Source of the DNA: Marinobacterium aestuarii | GTDB taxonomy: Bacteria > Pseudomonadota > Gammaproteobacteria > Pseudomonadales > Balneatricaceae | Direction: 5' to 3' | Length of the DNA stretch: 64,000 nt | Assembly: GCF_001651805.1 (NCBI RefSeq) | Contig: NZ_CP015839.1 | Span: 2,976,001 to 3,040,000 of the forward strand | Part shown: piece after piece, positions 40,155 to 49,951 of the stretch | Layout of the letters: the number at the start of each line of letters is the position of its first letter | Numbering within the stretch: the stretch's first letter is position 1 | Position numbers and translations under genes: made by a program | The notes under the pieces: generated by a model | The model's database searches: none | What the model saw: only the letters and a program-made list of their open reading frames with translations | Told to the model about the DNA's origin: nothing

Positions 40155-42758
40155 ATGGACAAGTCCATTGTCCGATTTATCTTGCGATACAGCACACCCC
40201 AGCAGATTCGCCTGCTCTTGATGACGTTCTGTTCCTTCCCGCTGCTGTACGTGTCGCTGGAACTGCCCAAGATCATCATCAACGATGCCATCGGTGATGC
40301 AGCCAGTCTCAAGCAGGTCCTTGGCACCACCCTTGAGCCGATGTATTACCTGCTGGCGCTCTGCGGTCTGCTGCTGACAATGATTCTGATCAACGGCATG
40401 GTCAAGATGTACATCAACACCTACAAGGGCATCGTCGGCGAGCGCCTGGTGCGGCGCCTGCGTTATCAACTGGTCGAGCTGATCCTGCGCTTTCAGCCCA
40501 GGCGTTTTCAGATAGTCAGCCAGGGTGAGCTGATTTCCACCATCACCGCCGAAACCGAACCCCTGGCGGGGTTCATCGGCGACAGTATCGCGCTGCCTGC
40601 ATTCCAGGGCGGCACCATGCTCACCATACTGCTGTTCATGTTCATGCAGGATCCGATACTGGGCATCGCCTCCATTGCGCTGATTCCGCTGCAGATCCTG
40701 GTCATTCCAAGACTGCAGCGCAAAATCAATCTGCTGAAAAAGGAAAGGGTCAAAACGGTGCGCCACTTCTCCCAGCGCATCGGCGAGAGTGTCGATGGCA
40801 TGATGGAAATCCGCCTGCACGGCACCCGCCCCTATCACCTGGCCGAATTTTCCAAGATCCTGGGGGAGCTGTTCCGCATACGACTCGATATCTACAAGAA
40901 AAAATTCTTCATGAAGTTTCTCAATAACCTCATTAACCAGCTGACACCGCTGATGTTTTATTCCATTGGCGGTGTACTGGCCATTCGCGGGGACCTGACT
41001 ATAGGAGCACTGGTCGCAGCCGTCGCTGCGCACAAGGATCTGGCCGCACCCTGGAAGGAGCTGCTCGATTACTACCAGCAGTATCAGGATTCCATGATCA
41101 AGTACGAACAGATACTGGAGCAGTTCCAGTCCCAGGACCTGATGCCCATTGTCACCGCCAGCGACACCAGCCCGGCCCAGCTGAACAACGGCATTAGCCT
41201 CGACAAGCTCTCGGTAGGCAGCGAGATCGGCAGCCGCCTGGTGCGCAACATTAACCTCAAGCTGCCGCCTGGCAGTGGCGTGGCCATACGCTGCAAGGAT
41301 CCGGCGCGTTTGCGCGCACTGGCGCGCACCCTCATTCGAATCAACCCGCCCCTGAGCGGCCACCTGCTGTTTGGCGATGACGACCTTAAGGATCTGCCAT
41401 CGGACCTGCTCGCCCGGGAGCTGACCTATGTCGGCCCCGATGCCTTCCTGTTTTCCGGCAATATGCTGCAGAACATCAATTACAGCATGCGGCTCAAGCC
41501 GCCCAGCGAAACACCGGAACAGATCGACAGCCAGCGCCTGTGGGAAATTCGCGAAGCCGAAGCCTCCGGCAACAGCACCGACCGCTTCGACGGTATCTGG
41601 ACCGATTTTGCCCTCGCCCACGCCGAGAACTGGGAAGACATGCGCCACTGGCTGTATGAGGGTCTGAAGGTCGTGGGGGCCGATGAACTCATCTATAACG
41701 TGGGCATGAACGAGAAGTACAACCCGGCTGAGCGCCCACAGGAACTGTCCGACGGACTGCTCAGGGTGCGCCTGCAACTGTTGCAACGCGTGCCGGAATC
41801 CGGCCTTGAACACCTTGTCGAGCGGTTCGACCCGCAGCGCTACAACTGTGGCCTCTCGGTGGCACAAAACCTGGGCTTTGGTATCCCTTGCCCGCCGGTC
41901 AGTACGCCGGCCTCCATGGCGGCACATCCACAGATGAGCGCGTTGCTCGAACAGTTCGACCTCACCGATCATGCCCTGAGCTGTGGCCGGCGCATGGCCG
42001 CACGCCTGAGTGAGCTGGCGCTTGATGCCGGCCCCCTGGACCCCTTGCCCGATAATTTCAGCGACTTCGACACACCGGAATTTCGTCGCCAGGTCAGCGA
42101 ACTGGAGCGTCGGGATCCCGCGCGCAGCAACGAGGACCGAACCCTGTTGCTAGAGCTGTTTCTGCGGATAGTGCCGCTGCAGCACGGCGACGACCTGCTG
42201 GACAGCGCAGTTGCCGAGCAGTTGCTCGCGGCCCGACAGGTGGTTATGGCCCGCACCGATTGTCCGCTGTGCAGCAGCTTCGATCATTTCAGCGAGGATC
42301 AGATCAGTGCCGGCCTGAGCGTGCGGGAGAATGTTCTTTACGGCAAGGTGATCGGCACCGAGCCCGCCGAATTGCGCCAGCTGCAGCAGCTCATCGATAC
42401 CGCCATGCGCGATGAAGATGCCGAATCCATGGTCATGGTGTTGGCGGGTTTCACCCAGGTCGGCATTCGAGGTGGCAGCCTGCCGTTGATTGCGCGCCAG
42501 CGCATCCAGCTGCTGCGTGCCATCGTCAAGCACCCCAGGGTGCTGGTCATGCATGAAGCACTCACCGCCATGAGCCTGGAAGAGCGGGCCACCGTGTTGC
42601 GGCGGATCCGGGCCCGCCTGCCAGAACTGACCCTCATCTATCTGGACCAGGAAATTCCGCCGGGCGAGCTGTTCGACGCCCAGTACGAAATTACCGCCGA
42701 CGAGTTGCATAGCCTCGAAACCGATCCATTACCCAGCCTTGCCAGCAGTAATCTGTAA
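40155..42758 (+). CDS. ABC-transporter-like protein with degenerate nucleotide-binding domain
   Basis: An 867-residue protein. Residues 1-325 form a type I ABC exporter membrane domain of six helices. The following NBD-like half is badly altered. The Walker A site is replaced by GSGVAIRCKDPARL (373-386) without GKS/T. A Q-loop-like VGPDAFLFSGNML is kept. About 300 extra residues follow. The signature reads GGSLPLIARQRIQL (773-786). Walker B is VLVMHEAL, with His800 in place of Asp and Glu801 kept, and the switch His is absent (YLDQEI). ATP hydrolysis is therefore unlikely. The frame is intact and well conserved in codon pattern, so it is probably functional. I start at ATG 40155, dropping 23 upstream codons. 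Confidence 0.8.
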   Translation: MDKSIVRFILRYSTPQQIRLLLMTFCSFPLLYVSLELPKIIINDAIGDAASLKQVLGTTLEPMYYLLALCGLLLTMILINGMVKMYINTYKGIVGERLVRRLRYQLVELILRFQPRRFQIVSQGELISTITAETEPLAGFIGDSIALPAFQGGTMLTILLFMFMQDPILGIASIALIPLQILVIPRLQRKINLLKKERVKTVRHFSQRIGESVDGMMEIRLHGTRPYHLAEFSKILGELFRIRLDIYKKKFFMKFLNNLINQLTPLMFYSIGGVLAIRGDLTIGALVAAVAAHKDLAAPWKELLDYYQQYQDSMIKYEQILEQFQSQDLMPIVTASDTSPAQLNNGISLDKLSVGSEIGSRLVRNINLKLPPGSGVAIRCKDPARLRALARTLIRINPPLSGHLLFGDDDLKDLPSDLLARELTYVGPDAFLFSGNMLQNINYSMRLKPPSETPEQIDSQRLWEIREAEASGNSTDRFDGIWTDFALAHAENWEDMRHWLYEGLKVVGADELIYNVGMNEKYNPAERPQELSDGLLRVRLQLLQRVPESGLEHLVERFDPQRYNCGLSVAQNLGFGIPCPPVSTPASMAAHPQMSALLEQFDLTDHALSCGRRMAARLSELALDAGPLDPLPDNFSDFDTPEFRRQVSELERRDPARSNEDRTLLLELFLRIVPLQHGDDLLDSAVAEQLLAARQVVMARTDCPLCSSFDHFSEDQISAGLSVRENVLYGKVIGTEPAELRQLQQLIDTAMRDEDAESMVMVLAGFTQVGIRGGSLPLIARQRIQLLRAIVKHPRVLVMHEALTAMSLEERATVLRRIRARLPELTLIYLDQEIPPGELFDAQYEITADELHSLETDPLPSLASSNL

Positions 42759-42884
42759 TTTTGCTACAGAACGCTATACTAGCCTGATCGCAGCCGCCAA
42801 GGCCGCAACTGCAACGGGATACAGGGGCAAAGGCCGGCGGAAAGACCCTGTCCTTGCCCCAAATAACTAGAGTCGACAACCTGA

Positions 42885-43439
42885 ATGGAACACCGCATGC
42901 GCCAACTGATCTCTCTGCTGACCCTGTCACTGCTGTTCCTGGCAAGCCCACTCTATGCCCAGGATCTGGAAATCGAGGCGTTTTACGGTCATTTCACTGG
43001 CATTGCGGATGCCCAGGTCGCCGGCGAAGCCGAGCGCCGGCAGCTGTCGGTGCGCATTGAACCCAAAGACGATAACTTCGAAGTGGCCTGGGGAACCCAG
43101 GTCAAGCGAGCTGATCTCACGCAGAAAGAACACTTCTACCGCATTCTGTTCCGCAAGACGCGCCGTGGTGCCATCTATGCGTCCGCCATGCGCATGAATG
43201 TCTTCGGCAAGCATATCCCCATGGACCCCCTGGCCGGAGACCCCTTTGTCTGGGCCCGTATTCATGACAAGACGCTCACCGTTTACGCCATGATGATTAC
43301 CAATCAGGGCGCCTACGACATGCAGATCTACGACCGTACACTGCGTGACGACGGCGATATGGATCTGGCCTATACCCGTATCCTGGACGGTGCAATCAGC
43401 AAGGAGATCACGGCCAGCCTCAAACGCGAGCCGTTATAG
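42885..43439 (+). CDS. Putative periplasmic protein of unknown function
   Basis: A 184-residue protein (180 from the second ATG at 42897, which has GGAA upstream) with a clear signal peptide ending ASPLYA-QD. The mature part is beta-rich and contains repeated basic and acidic patches. I do not recognise the family. It follows the degenerate ABC-like gene in the same direction after about 125 bp and may be functionally linked to it. Confidence 0.65.
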   Translation: MEHRMRQLISLLTLSLLFLASPLYAQDLEIEAFYGHFTGIADAQVAGEAERRQLSVRIEPKDDNFEVAWGTQVKRADLTQKEHFYRILFRKTRRGAIYASAMRMNVFGKHIPMDPLAGDPFVWARIHDKTLTVYAMMITNQGAYDMQIYDRTLRDDGDMDLAYTRILDGAISKEITASLKREPL

Positions 43440-43850
43440 CGGCTAGCCCTCGCCCTGCTCCGGTTGCCGTGACCATGAGCGTTAAGTAATGATGAGAAGC
43501 CTTCGTGCTTAATTCAGCGCCGGCATGGCTCTACGCTCACCCCCTGCATCAATCCGCCAGTTAGCCGCGAATCAGTTCACAGCCCATAAAACCGGGCTGT
43601 GCGGCCATCAGACACTTTTATCCAACTGCCCACTGCCCGGCGGCCACATGTTCTGACCATGACAGGAGCAGCGCGGCTTAATACATGAAAATATCTAACT
43701 TTATTGACCAGAAAGGATCATTTGCTGCACATGCGTAACGGCGTTAATCTGGCGCCACTGGTTAGCGCTAAAACGCTCGGATCAAAACCACAGGCCATCG
43801 CACAGAGTGACAGCCGGGGCGGTCCTGAAAACCCAGTGACGGAGATATCT
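43440..43850. other. 411-bp gene-free stretch
   Basis: No gene is supported. A perfect 8-bp hairpin (CACAGCCC at 43578-43585, GGGCTGTG at 43594-43601) is present without a T run. The AT-rich part around 43680-43720 may hold the promoter of the small downstream gene. Confidence 0.35.
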
Positions 43851-44087
43851 ATGAACACTTTGTACCCGCACTATAATGCGCACATGAACTCAGCACTGAG
43901 CTACCCTGGCGGTCGTCGCGAAAGCGAAATCGAGTATATTTTCCGTATTGCCCGCGAAGCCGAAGCTGAGAAAAAAGCCGAACTGCGCGCTGCACGCATG
44001 CTGAAAATCAAAGCCTCGCTGCTGAACCTGCTGAGCAAGTTCCACTTCAGCCGTACCCCCAGCCTGCACGCCCTGCTCGGACGCTGA
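43851..44087 (+). CDS. Small hypothetical protein
   Basis: A 78-residue basic protein with a highly charged central helix (about 23-50, rich in Arg, Glu, Ala and Lys) and a C-terminal LLSKFHFSRTP segment. GGAG stands six bases before the ATG, which favours this start over the open upstream frame to 43704. I do not recognise it. A long hairpin follows the stop codon. Confidence 0.5.
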   Translation: MNTLYPHYNAHMNSALSYPGGRRESEIEYIFRIAREAEAEKKAELRAARMLKIKASLLNLLSKFHFSRTPSLHALLGR

Positions 44088-44104
44088 GCATGCAGTGCCA
44101 ACGC

Positions 44105-44146
44105 CCGCTTGCAGCTCACCCTGGCCACAGGCTGAGCTGCAAGCGG
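44105..44146 (+). terminator. Long hairpin after the small hypothetical gene
   Basis: Arms CCGCTTGCAGCTCA (44105-44118) and TGAGCTGCAAGCGG (44133-44146) pair perfectly over 14 bp across a 14-base loop. There is no T run, so intrinsic termination is doubtful. It may stabilise the 3' end of the mRNA. Confidence 0.35.
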
Positions 44147-44299
44147 CACAGGCGTCAATGCCAGCCGCCTTTCCCCTCTGACGACTCTGCCCACGCCCTA
44201 AAGCCAAACGCCAAAACGCCCAAAACGCCCAAAACATTCACAGCATCCCTTGCTCCCCCCGCTTAAAGACATCCCTTCTACGGCCGGCATTGAGCTGCG

Positions 44300-45064
44300 C
44301 TACAGAACTTCTTTCCAGATATAGCTGACTGCCATCAACAGGCACATGCCAACCACGAGCGGGCGAATAATCCGGCTGCCATGGCGAATCATGGTGTGGC
44401 TGCCAATCAGCGCGCCCAGAATCTGCCCCGCGATCATCGCCACACCCAGACTCCAGACCACCTTGCCACCTGCGATAAAGACCACCAGTGAAGCCACATT
44501 GCTGGCGCAGTTCATCACCTTGGCCGCTCCGGTAGCGCCCAGCAGGTTACGCCCGCGAAACCAGATCTTGCTGAAGGCGAAAAAGGACCCTGTGCCTGGC
44601 CCCAGAAAGCCGTCGTAAAACCCCACCAGCGGCGCAAGCGTCATGCTGTACAGGCGCCGGCTCATGCGCGCCGGCGTTTCCTCCAGCCCTGCGGTGGGCA
44701 CCAGCAGGAAATAGAGCGCGATCACCACCAGTACCAGCGGAATCAGAAACATCAGAATGCCGGGATTAATAAACTGCACCAGCAGGGTCCCGAGTACCGA
44801 GCCCAGCAGACTCCCGACCACCATGCCACGCACATCCTCGAACCTGACGATTCCCCGGCGCAACATGGTCAGTGCCGCCGTCAGGCTACCAAAGGAGCTT
44901 TGCAGCTTGTTGGTGGCCAATGCCGCCACCGGCGGCACCTGGGCCAGCAACAGGGCCGGCAGCGTCAGCAGGCCACCGCCGCCTGCAATGGTGTCGATAA
45001 ACCCCGCCAGCAGCGCAACACCAAACAGCGCCGCCAGCAACTCCGGTGACAAAACCAGATCCAT
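44300..45064 (-). CDS. TauE/SafE (TSUP) family permease, YfcA-like
   Basis: A 254-residue protein of about eight helices with the TSUP repeats FIDTIAGGGGLLTLPALLL and GFYDGFLGPGTGSFF, both glycine-rich motifs typical of YfcA-type members that export or import small sulfur anions. ATG 45064 is preceded by GAGAG. A TTG at 45082 would overlap that site. The gene lies downstream of topB on the same strand with a 186-bp gap. Confidence 0.9.
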   Translation of the reverse strand: MDLVLSPELLAALFGVALLAGFIDTIAGGGGLLTLPALLLAQVPPVAALATNKLQSSFGSLTAALTMLRRGIVRFEDVRGMVVGSLLGSVLGTLLVQFINPGILMFLIPLVLVVIALYFLLVPTAGLEETPARMSRRLYSMTLAPLVGFYDGFLGPGTGSFFAFSKIWFRGRNLLGATGAAKVMNCASNVASLVVFIAGGKVVWSLGVAMIAGQILGALIGSHTMIRHGSRIIRPLVVGMCLLMAVSYIWKEVL

Positions 45065-45250
45065 GTAGTATTTCTCTCGCAAAATCGCTCAGAAACCATC
45101 TCGAACGGATGGGCCAGGTCCCGCACCAGCAACCCTGCCTTTGCAATGGGCTTTGGCGCGGCGCGCTGAACTCTACGCCTGCCCCAGGCCCCACACAACT
45201 GTCTGGTGCCCGCTTGTAGCAAAAACAGGAGTGAACTCTGGCAGACAGGC

Positions 45251-47260
45251 TTAGCTAGTCTTGCTGGCTGATTTTGCGGGGCTGCGCCGCTTGGCCGGAG
45301 CCTTGCGGGCGGACGTTGCAGACGCGCTCTTGCGGGGCGCTTTACGAGCGGCACCGCTCGCCGTACTCGTCTTGCGTCGACCACGCCCGGGGGTGGCGCT
45401 GCGAACGCCCTGCAGCCCCTGGGGTAACGTATTGCTGGCCGTCTGAATGAGTTCACCCAGTGCAGTCACCAGCGCCCCCATGAAGTCGCCGTAACTACCC
45501 TCACGCTGGCAGATGGCCTCCAGGCGCGCCTCCCACTGCGCCGTCATGTCCGGCAGTGTGGTTTGCCGCGGCAGGCTGTCGATCAGGCCACAACCTGCGG
45601 CCGTGGCGTGAATCGCCTTGCCACGACGTTCCAGAAATCCGCGCCTGAACAGTAGCTCGATAATACCGGCGCGAGTCGCTTCTGTACCCAGACCGTCGGT
45701 ATCCTTCAGAATCTGGCGGATTGAGCGGTCTTCCACGAAACGGGCGATACCGGTCATGGCGGCCAGCAGGGTCGCATCGGTAAAGTGTTTGGGTGGCTGG
45801 GTCATCTTTTCCACCAGCTCCCCACGCTCACATTGCAAGACCTGACCCACACTGAGCGCGGGCAGCAGTTGCGTCGCCTCATCACCGGCGGGCTCCTGAC
45901 GCCCAAAGAACGGTTTCCAGCCCGGCACTATGACTTCTCGGGCCTGGGTGCGAAAGCGCCCGCCGGCGATATCGATTTCCACCCGGGTTTCAAAATACTC
46001 GAAGTCAGGCAGAAACTGCCCCACATACTGGCGCGCGATCAGTTCGTACAGCTGTTTCTCCCGCCCCTGCAACCCGCTTGCAGCCTGCTTCTTCTCGGTC
46101 GGTATGATGGCATGGTGCGCATCTACCTTGCTGTCATTCCAGGCCTGGCTCTTGCGCCGGCTGTCCGTGGCCGCCAGTGCATCTTTCAGCGCTTCACTAT
46201 TGTGACCAATGGCACCCAGCACCTGAGGCGCGCGCGCCAGATGTTCCAGCGGCAGATGGCGGCTGTCAGAGCGGGGATAGGTAATCAGCTTGTGCTTTTC
46301 GTACAGGCTCTGGCAGATATCCAGGGTTTCCTTGGCACTGAAACCAAAGCGTTTGGCGGCATCAATCTGCAGGCTGGAAAGGCTATAGGGCAAGGGCGCC
46401 GCCTGGCGACGACGTTTCTGCTCGACCTCAAGCACGGTGCCGGGCTGCCCGCTGATGCGTTGAACCACATTTTCGGCCAACGGCCTGGACAGCACCCGCC
46501 CGTCTTCGTCCTGATAGGGTGCACAGGCCTCGCTGGGCTGCCACTTGGCATGGAAGGCTTCCTGCGCAGCCGTCAGCAGATGCGCGCGTACCTCATAAAA
46601 CGGCTTGGGTACAAAGGCGGCAATCGCCTGATCCCGGCGCACCACCAGCCCCAGCAACGGTGTCTGTACCCGGCCGACCGACAGCACGCCGTCGTACCCC
46701 ACCTTGCGCCCCTGAATGGTGTAGGCACGGGTCATATTGAGCCCGTAGAGCCAGTCTGCCCGGGAGCGGGCCAGAGCCGAGGTGGACAGCGGTACAAATT
46801 CCCGGTTGGGTCTCAGACGCTGCAGTGCCCGCCGCACGGCGTCAGGATTCAGGTCGCTGATCAGACAGCGCTGCACCGCCGCACGCTTGGCATCCTTGAC
46901 GCCCAGGTACTCGATAACCTCATCCACCAGCAACTGGCCTTCGCGGTCCGGGTCACCGGCGTGTATCAGCTGATCCGCCTCCTTGACGAGCTTGCGCAGT
47001 ACTGTCAGTTGCTTGCGGGTCTTGGGCTTGGGCGTCAACTGCCACTGCTGCGGCAGTATGGGCAAATGCTCGAGGCGCCACTGCTTGAACGCCGGATCAT
47101 AGGCATCGGGCTCGGCCTGCTCCAGCAGATGGCCGATACACCAGCTGACGGTATCGCCATTACCGGCGCGAATATAACCGTCGCCTTTTTGATGCGGCCT
47201 GGGCAATACATCGGCAATGGCGCGGCCGAGGCTGGGTTTTTCTGCGATATAAAGAATCAT
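45251..47260 (-). CDS. topB: DNA topoisomerase III
   Basis: A 669-residue type IA topoisomerase. The N-terminal Toprim domain starts MILYIAEKPSLGRAIADVLP and includes the acidic DPDREGQ site, and the catalytic Tyr is in LITYPRSDSRHLP. The C-terminal 40 residues are a Lys/Arg/Ala/Ser-rich tail in place of zinc fingers. It decatenates DNA and resolves recombination intermediates. The length is normal for TopB. Confidence 0.95.
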   Translation of the reverse strand: MILYIAEKPSLGRAIADVLPRPHQKGDGYIRAGNGDTVSWCIGHLLEQAEPDAYDPAFKQWRLEHLPILPQQWQLTPKPKTRKQLTVLRKLVKEADQLIHAGDPDREGQLLVDEVIEYLGVKDAKRAAVQRCLISDLNPDAVRRALQRLRPNREFVPLSTSALARSRADWLYGLNMTRAYTIQGRKVGYDGVLSVGRVQTPLLGLVVRRDQAIAAFVPKPFYEVRAHLLTAAQEAFHAKWQPSEACAPYQDEDGRVLSRPLAENVVQRISGQPGTVLEVEQKRRRQAAPLPYSLSSLQIDAAKRFGFSAKETLDICQSLYEKHKLITYPRSDSRHLPLEHLARAPQVLGAIGHNSEALKDALAATDSRRKSQAWNDSKVDAHHAIIPTEKKQAASGLQGREKQLYELIARQYVGQFLPDFEYFETRVEIDIAGGRFRTQAREVIVPGWKPFFGRQEPAGDEATQLLPALSVGQVLQCERGELVEKMTQPPKHFTDATLLAAMTGIARFVEDRSIRQILKDTDGLGTEATRAGIIELLFRRGFLERRGKAIHATAAGCGLIDSLPRQTTLPDMTAQWEARLEAICQREGSYGDFMGALVTALGELIQTASNTLPQGLQGVRSATPGRGRRKTSTASGAARKAPRKSASATSARKAPAKRRSPAKSASKTS

Positions 47261-47389
47261 GGCGTCGATAACTGTATAAATAGACAGTCATATTAGCCGC
47301 AAGCCCTGCCCGGCGCCAGTGTCATACAAGGGACTGTAGTTATATAAAAGCAATCAGTAAGAACTTATTAGAATATAACCAGACAATCT

Positions 47390-47418
47390 TTAGTCGCGCG
47401 CAGTGCTATCCGTATAAT
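47390..47418 (+). promoter_or_regulatory. Candidate promoter of the nhaC-like gene
   Basis: A perfect -10 TATAAT (47413-47418) with a weak -35-like TTAGTC 17 bp upstream. Confidence 0.5.
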
Positions 47419-47543
47419 GCCGCGCTTGCCGTCAGAATCATCCGCGCAGTCGCACTGCAGTGAACCTGACCACTAAGGCGTTTTACCCCAGCGCCCTGTT
47501 ATTTATCCGTCGCCTACCCGGCGGCACACCCTTGGAGACTGCG

Positions 47544-48863
47544 ATGCAACCCAGAGCGATCGCCCTGCTACCCCTGCTGCTGTTCCTGACACTCTTTATT
47601 GGCAGCGGTCTGTACTACCAGGCACAGGACACCGACTTTGCCTTCTACCAGATTTCAGCACCGGTGGCGATCCTGCCCGCCATAGTGCTGGCCCTGCTGC
47701 TCGGGCGCGGTGCGCTCAATAGCCGCATCGAGACCTTTATCAAGGGCGTGGGCGACAGCACCATCATCACCATGTGCATTATTTACCTGCTGGCCGGTGC
47801 CTTTGCCAGCGTCGCCAAGGCCGTGGGCGGTGTGGATGCCACCGTGAATTTCGGTCTCAGCGTGGTGCCTGAATCCCTGGTGCTGCCGGGACTCTTTGTG
47901 ATTACCGCCTTTGTCGCCACCTCCATGGGGACTTCCATGGGCACCATCGCCGCCATCGCACCTGTGGCCGTGGGTCTGTCCGAGGCCACCGACCTACCGC
48001 TGACGCTCACCGTGGGTACCGTGATTGGTGGCGCCATGTTTGGTGACAACCTGTCAATCATCTCCGACACCACCATCGCCGCCACCCGCTCCCAGGGCTG
48101 CGAGATGCGTGACAAGTTTCGCCTCAACTTCATGATTGCGGTTCCGGCGGCCCTCGTAACCCTGGTGGTACTTTACCTGCAGGGTAGCGGCGGCAGCATC
48201 AATGCCCCGCAAGACTATGACCTGATCAAGGTGCTGCCCTATGTGGCGGTGCTGGTACTGGCGGTCATGGGGCTGAACGTCATGCTGGTGCTGCTCAGCG
48301 GCATAGTGCTGGCGGGCCTGGTCGGCCTGATCCAAATTGCCGACTACAGCCTGGCCAGGCTCTCGGCCGACATCTACGCGGGTTATGGCAGCATGCAGGA
48401 GATCCTGATTCTGTCACTGCTGATTGGTGGCCTGGGTGCCCTGATGAAACACCAGGGCGGACTGGAATTCCTTGCTCGCCTGATCGATCGGCTGGCCCGG
48501 GGCAGTCAGCGTCGCAGCGGTGAAATCAGCATCGCCGCCAGCGTGGTACTGGCCAATCTCGCGACCGCCAACAATACCGTAGCGATCATTCTCAGCGGCT
48601 CACTGGCACGGGACATTGCCCAGCGCCACGGGGTGGACCCAAGGCGCAGCGCCAGCCTGATGGATATATTCTCCTGCGTGGTCCAGGGCCTGCTGCCCTA
48701 CGGCGCCCAGGTCCTGCTGGCAGGCTCCATAGCTGCGCTGTCGCCGCTCGAGCTGATTGGCAGCATCTATTATTGCTGGCTGCTGGGCATCGCCGCGATT
48801 ATCGCCATCATTGCCAGCCTGCCGCGTCTGCTGGCACAGACCTCGGCTCTGCCCCAGGCCTGA
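47544..48863 (+). CDS. NhaC family Na+/H+ antiporter
   Basis: A 439-residue protein of about 11-12 helices. The conserved blocks ATSMGTSMGTIAAIAPVAVGLSEA and VIGGAMFGDNLSIISDTTIAATRSQG are typical of the NhaC branch, which exchanges Na+ (sometimes with organic acids) for protons. A TTGGAG ribosome site precedes ATG 47544. It is convergent with acpH. Confidence 0.9.
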   Translation: MQPRAIALLPLLLFLTLFIGSGLYYQAQDTDFAFYQISAPVAILPAIVLALLLGRGALNSRIETFIKGVGDSTIITMCIIYLLAGAFASVAKAVGGVDATVNFGLSVVPESLVLPGLFVITAFVATSMGTSMGTIAAIAPVAVGLSEATDLPLTLTVGTVIGGAMFGDNLSIISDTTIAATRSQGCEMRDKFRLNFMIAVPAALVTLVVLYLQGSGGSINAPQDYDLIKVLPYVAVLVLAVMGLNVMLVLLSGIVLAGLVGLIQIADYSLARLSADIYAGYGSMQEILILSLLIGGLGALMKHQGGLEFLARLIDRLARGSQRRSGEISIAASVVLANLATANNTVAIILSGSLARDIAQRHGVDPRRSASLMDIFSCVVQGLLPYGAQVLLAGSIAALSPLELIGSIYYCWLLGIAAIIAIIASLPRLLAQTSALPQA

Positions 48864-48874
48864 AAGCCGGGCCT

Positions 48875-49471
48875 TTAGCCCTCGACCTTTCCGGCTCGTT
48901 CAGGCTGCTGCACCCAGTGCAGCAGCTGCGGATAAAAACACAGAAACGCCGCTTCGAGCGCCCCATAGTGGCGCTCAACCTCTTCTGCTGCACCATAGAG
49001 CGCGGTACGCCGACTCAGGCGCCCGGCGATGGAATCCAGCGCCCGATCGATCACCTCCAGCCGCTGGTAACTCAGCAACCAGTCGTATTCCCGCATGCGC
49101 TCGAAACGCGCCCGTGCAAGGGCCGGCATCATGTGCGCTTCGGGTGCCATGGTTGCGTAAACGGCGCGGCTAAAGTCAGCCAGGGGGTCAGCGTGAAATG
49201 ACGCCCAGTGGCGCGCCAGGAAGTGATCGAACGCCATATCCACGATAATGCCGGCAAATCGGCGCCGCGGCGTCTCGATCAGCGCCAGGGTACGCAGTAC
49301 ATCAGGGTGCTGGTCGGTAAAGGCATCGACGCTGCGGTGCAGCCGAATCCCCTCGGCGATCGCCTGGGGCCAGGCATCCAGCGCTGCCCCCTTGACTGCA
49401 TCACCGAGATAATTGCCGGTCAGCGAGCTGCCCGCCAGGGTGGCGAGGTGAAAGTGGGCCAGATAGTTCAT
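48875..49471 (-). CDS. acpH: ACP phosphodiesterase AcpH
   Basis: A 198-residue HD-like metal-dependent hydrolase (DUF479) that removes phosphopantetheine from acyl carrier protein. N-terminal MNYLAHFHLA, with GNYLGDAVKG and LHRSVDAFTDQHPDV, is the family pattern. The upstream membrane-protein gene ends 6 bp away, suggesting an operon. Confidence 0.92.
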   Translation of the reverse strand: MNYLAHFHLATLAGSSLTGNYLGDAVKGAALDAWPQAIAEGIRLHRSVDAFTDQHPDVLRTLALIETPRRRFAGIIVDMAFDHFLARHWASFHADPLADFSRAVYATMAPEAHMMPALARARFERMREYDWLLSYQRLEVIDRALDSIAGRLSRRTALYGAAEEVERHYGALEAAFLCFYPQLLHWVQQPERAGKVEG

Positions 49472-49477
49472 ATCGCC

Positions 49478-49951
49478 TCAGCGACTCTGCCGACGCGCCA
49501 GCACACGAGCCGCCGCATGCAGGGTCACACCCGCGAAGAGCGCGATCACCGCCGGCAAGGTATAGGGCAGCTCAGGCCCGCTATTCACCGGCTCATCAAA
49601 GATGGCCAGCAACAGCAGCGCAGGCGCCAGCAACAGCAGCAGCGATCCGGTCCATTGCAGCCCACGAGCCAGGGGAAGATTCAGCACACTGAGGTAACAG
49701 CCCAGCTGCACATTGAGCAGGGCCGCACAGAGCAGATAGATATGATTGGCGCGATACAACATGCTGTACACCTGAAGCGTATCGCCACGGTCTGGCAACT
49801 CCAGGTAGAGATAAAGCCCGGTCAGCAGGAACGCCAGCAGGCCCAGCAAACCGACGGTCAGGTGCAGGCAGCGCAGCAAGATCTTGCTACGATCCGCCTG
49901 TCCGGCGCGGGCATAAGGTTTGGTATCAATGGCAGATCGGGATTGGGACAT
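49478..49951 (-). CDS. Small membrane protein of unknown function
   Basis: A 157-residue protein with four predicted membrane helices. I start it at ATG 49951; the frame remains open to 50014 but the extra residues are not family-like. No ribosome site is clear for either start. I do not recognise the family. It is 6 bp upstream of acpH, so the two are probably co-expressed. Confidence 0.62.
   Translation of the reverse strand: MSQSRSAIDTKPYARAGQADRSKILLRCLHLTVGLLGLLAFLLTGLYLYLELPDRGDTLQVYSMLYRANHIYLLCAALLNVQLGCYLSVLNLPLARGLQWTGSLLLLLAPALLLLAIFDEPVNSGPELPYTLPAVIALFAGVTLHAAARVLARRQSR

Noticed and set aside
40038-41972. Long minus-strand open frame (644 codons) opposite the ABC-like gene
   Set aside because: The plus strand gives a recognisable membrane domain; the minus translation has no domain pattern.
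43578-43601. Terminator of the periplasmic-protein gene
   Set aside because: The stem is short and lacks a T run, and it lies 140 bp after the stop codon.
45785-47296. Plus-strand open frame opposite topB
   Set aside because: TopB motifs on the minus strand are unambiguous; the plus translation is unlike a protein.
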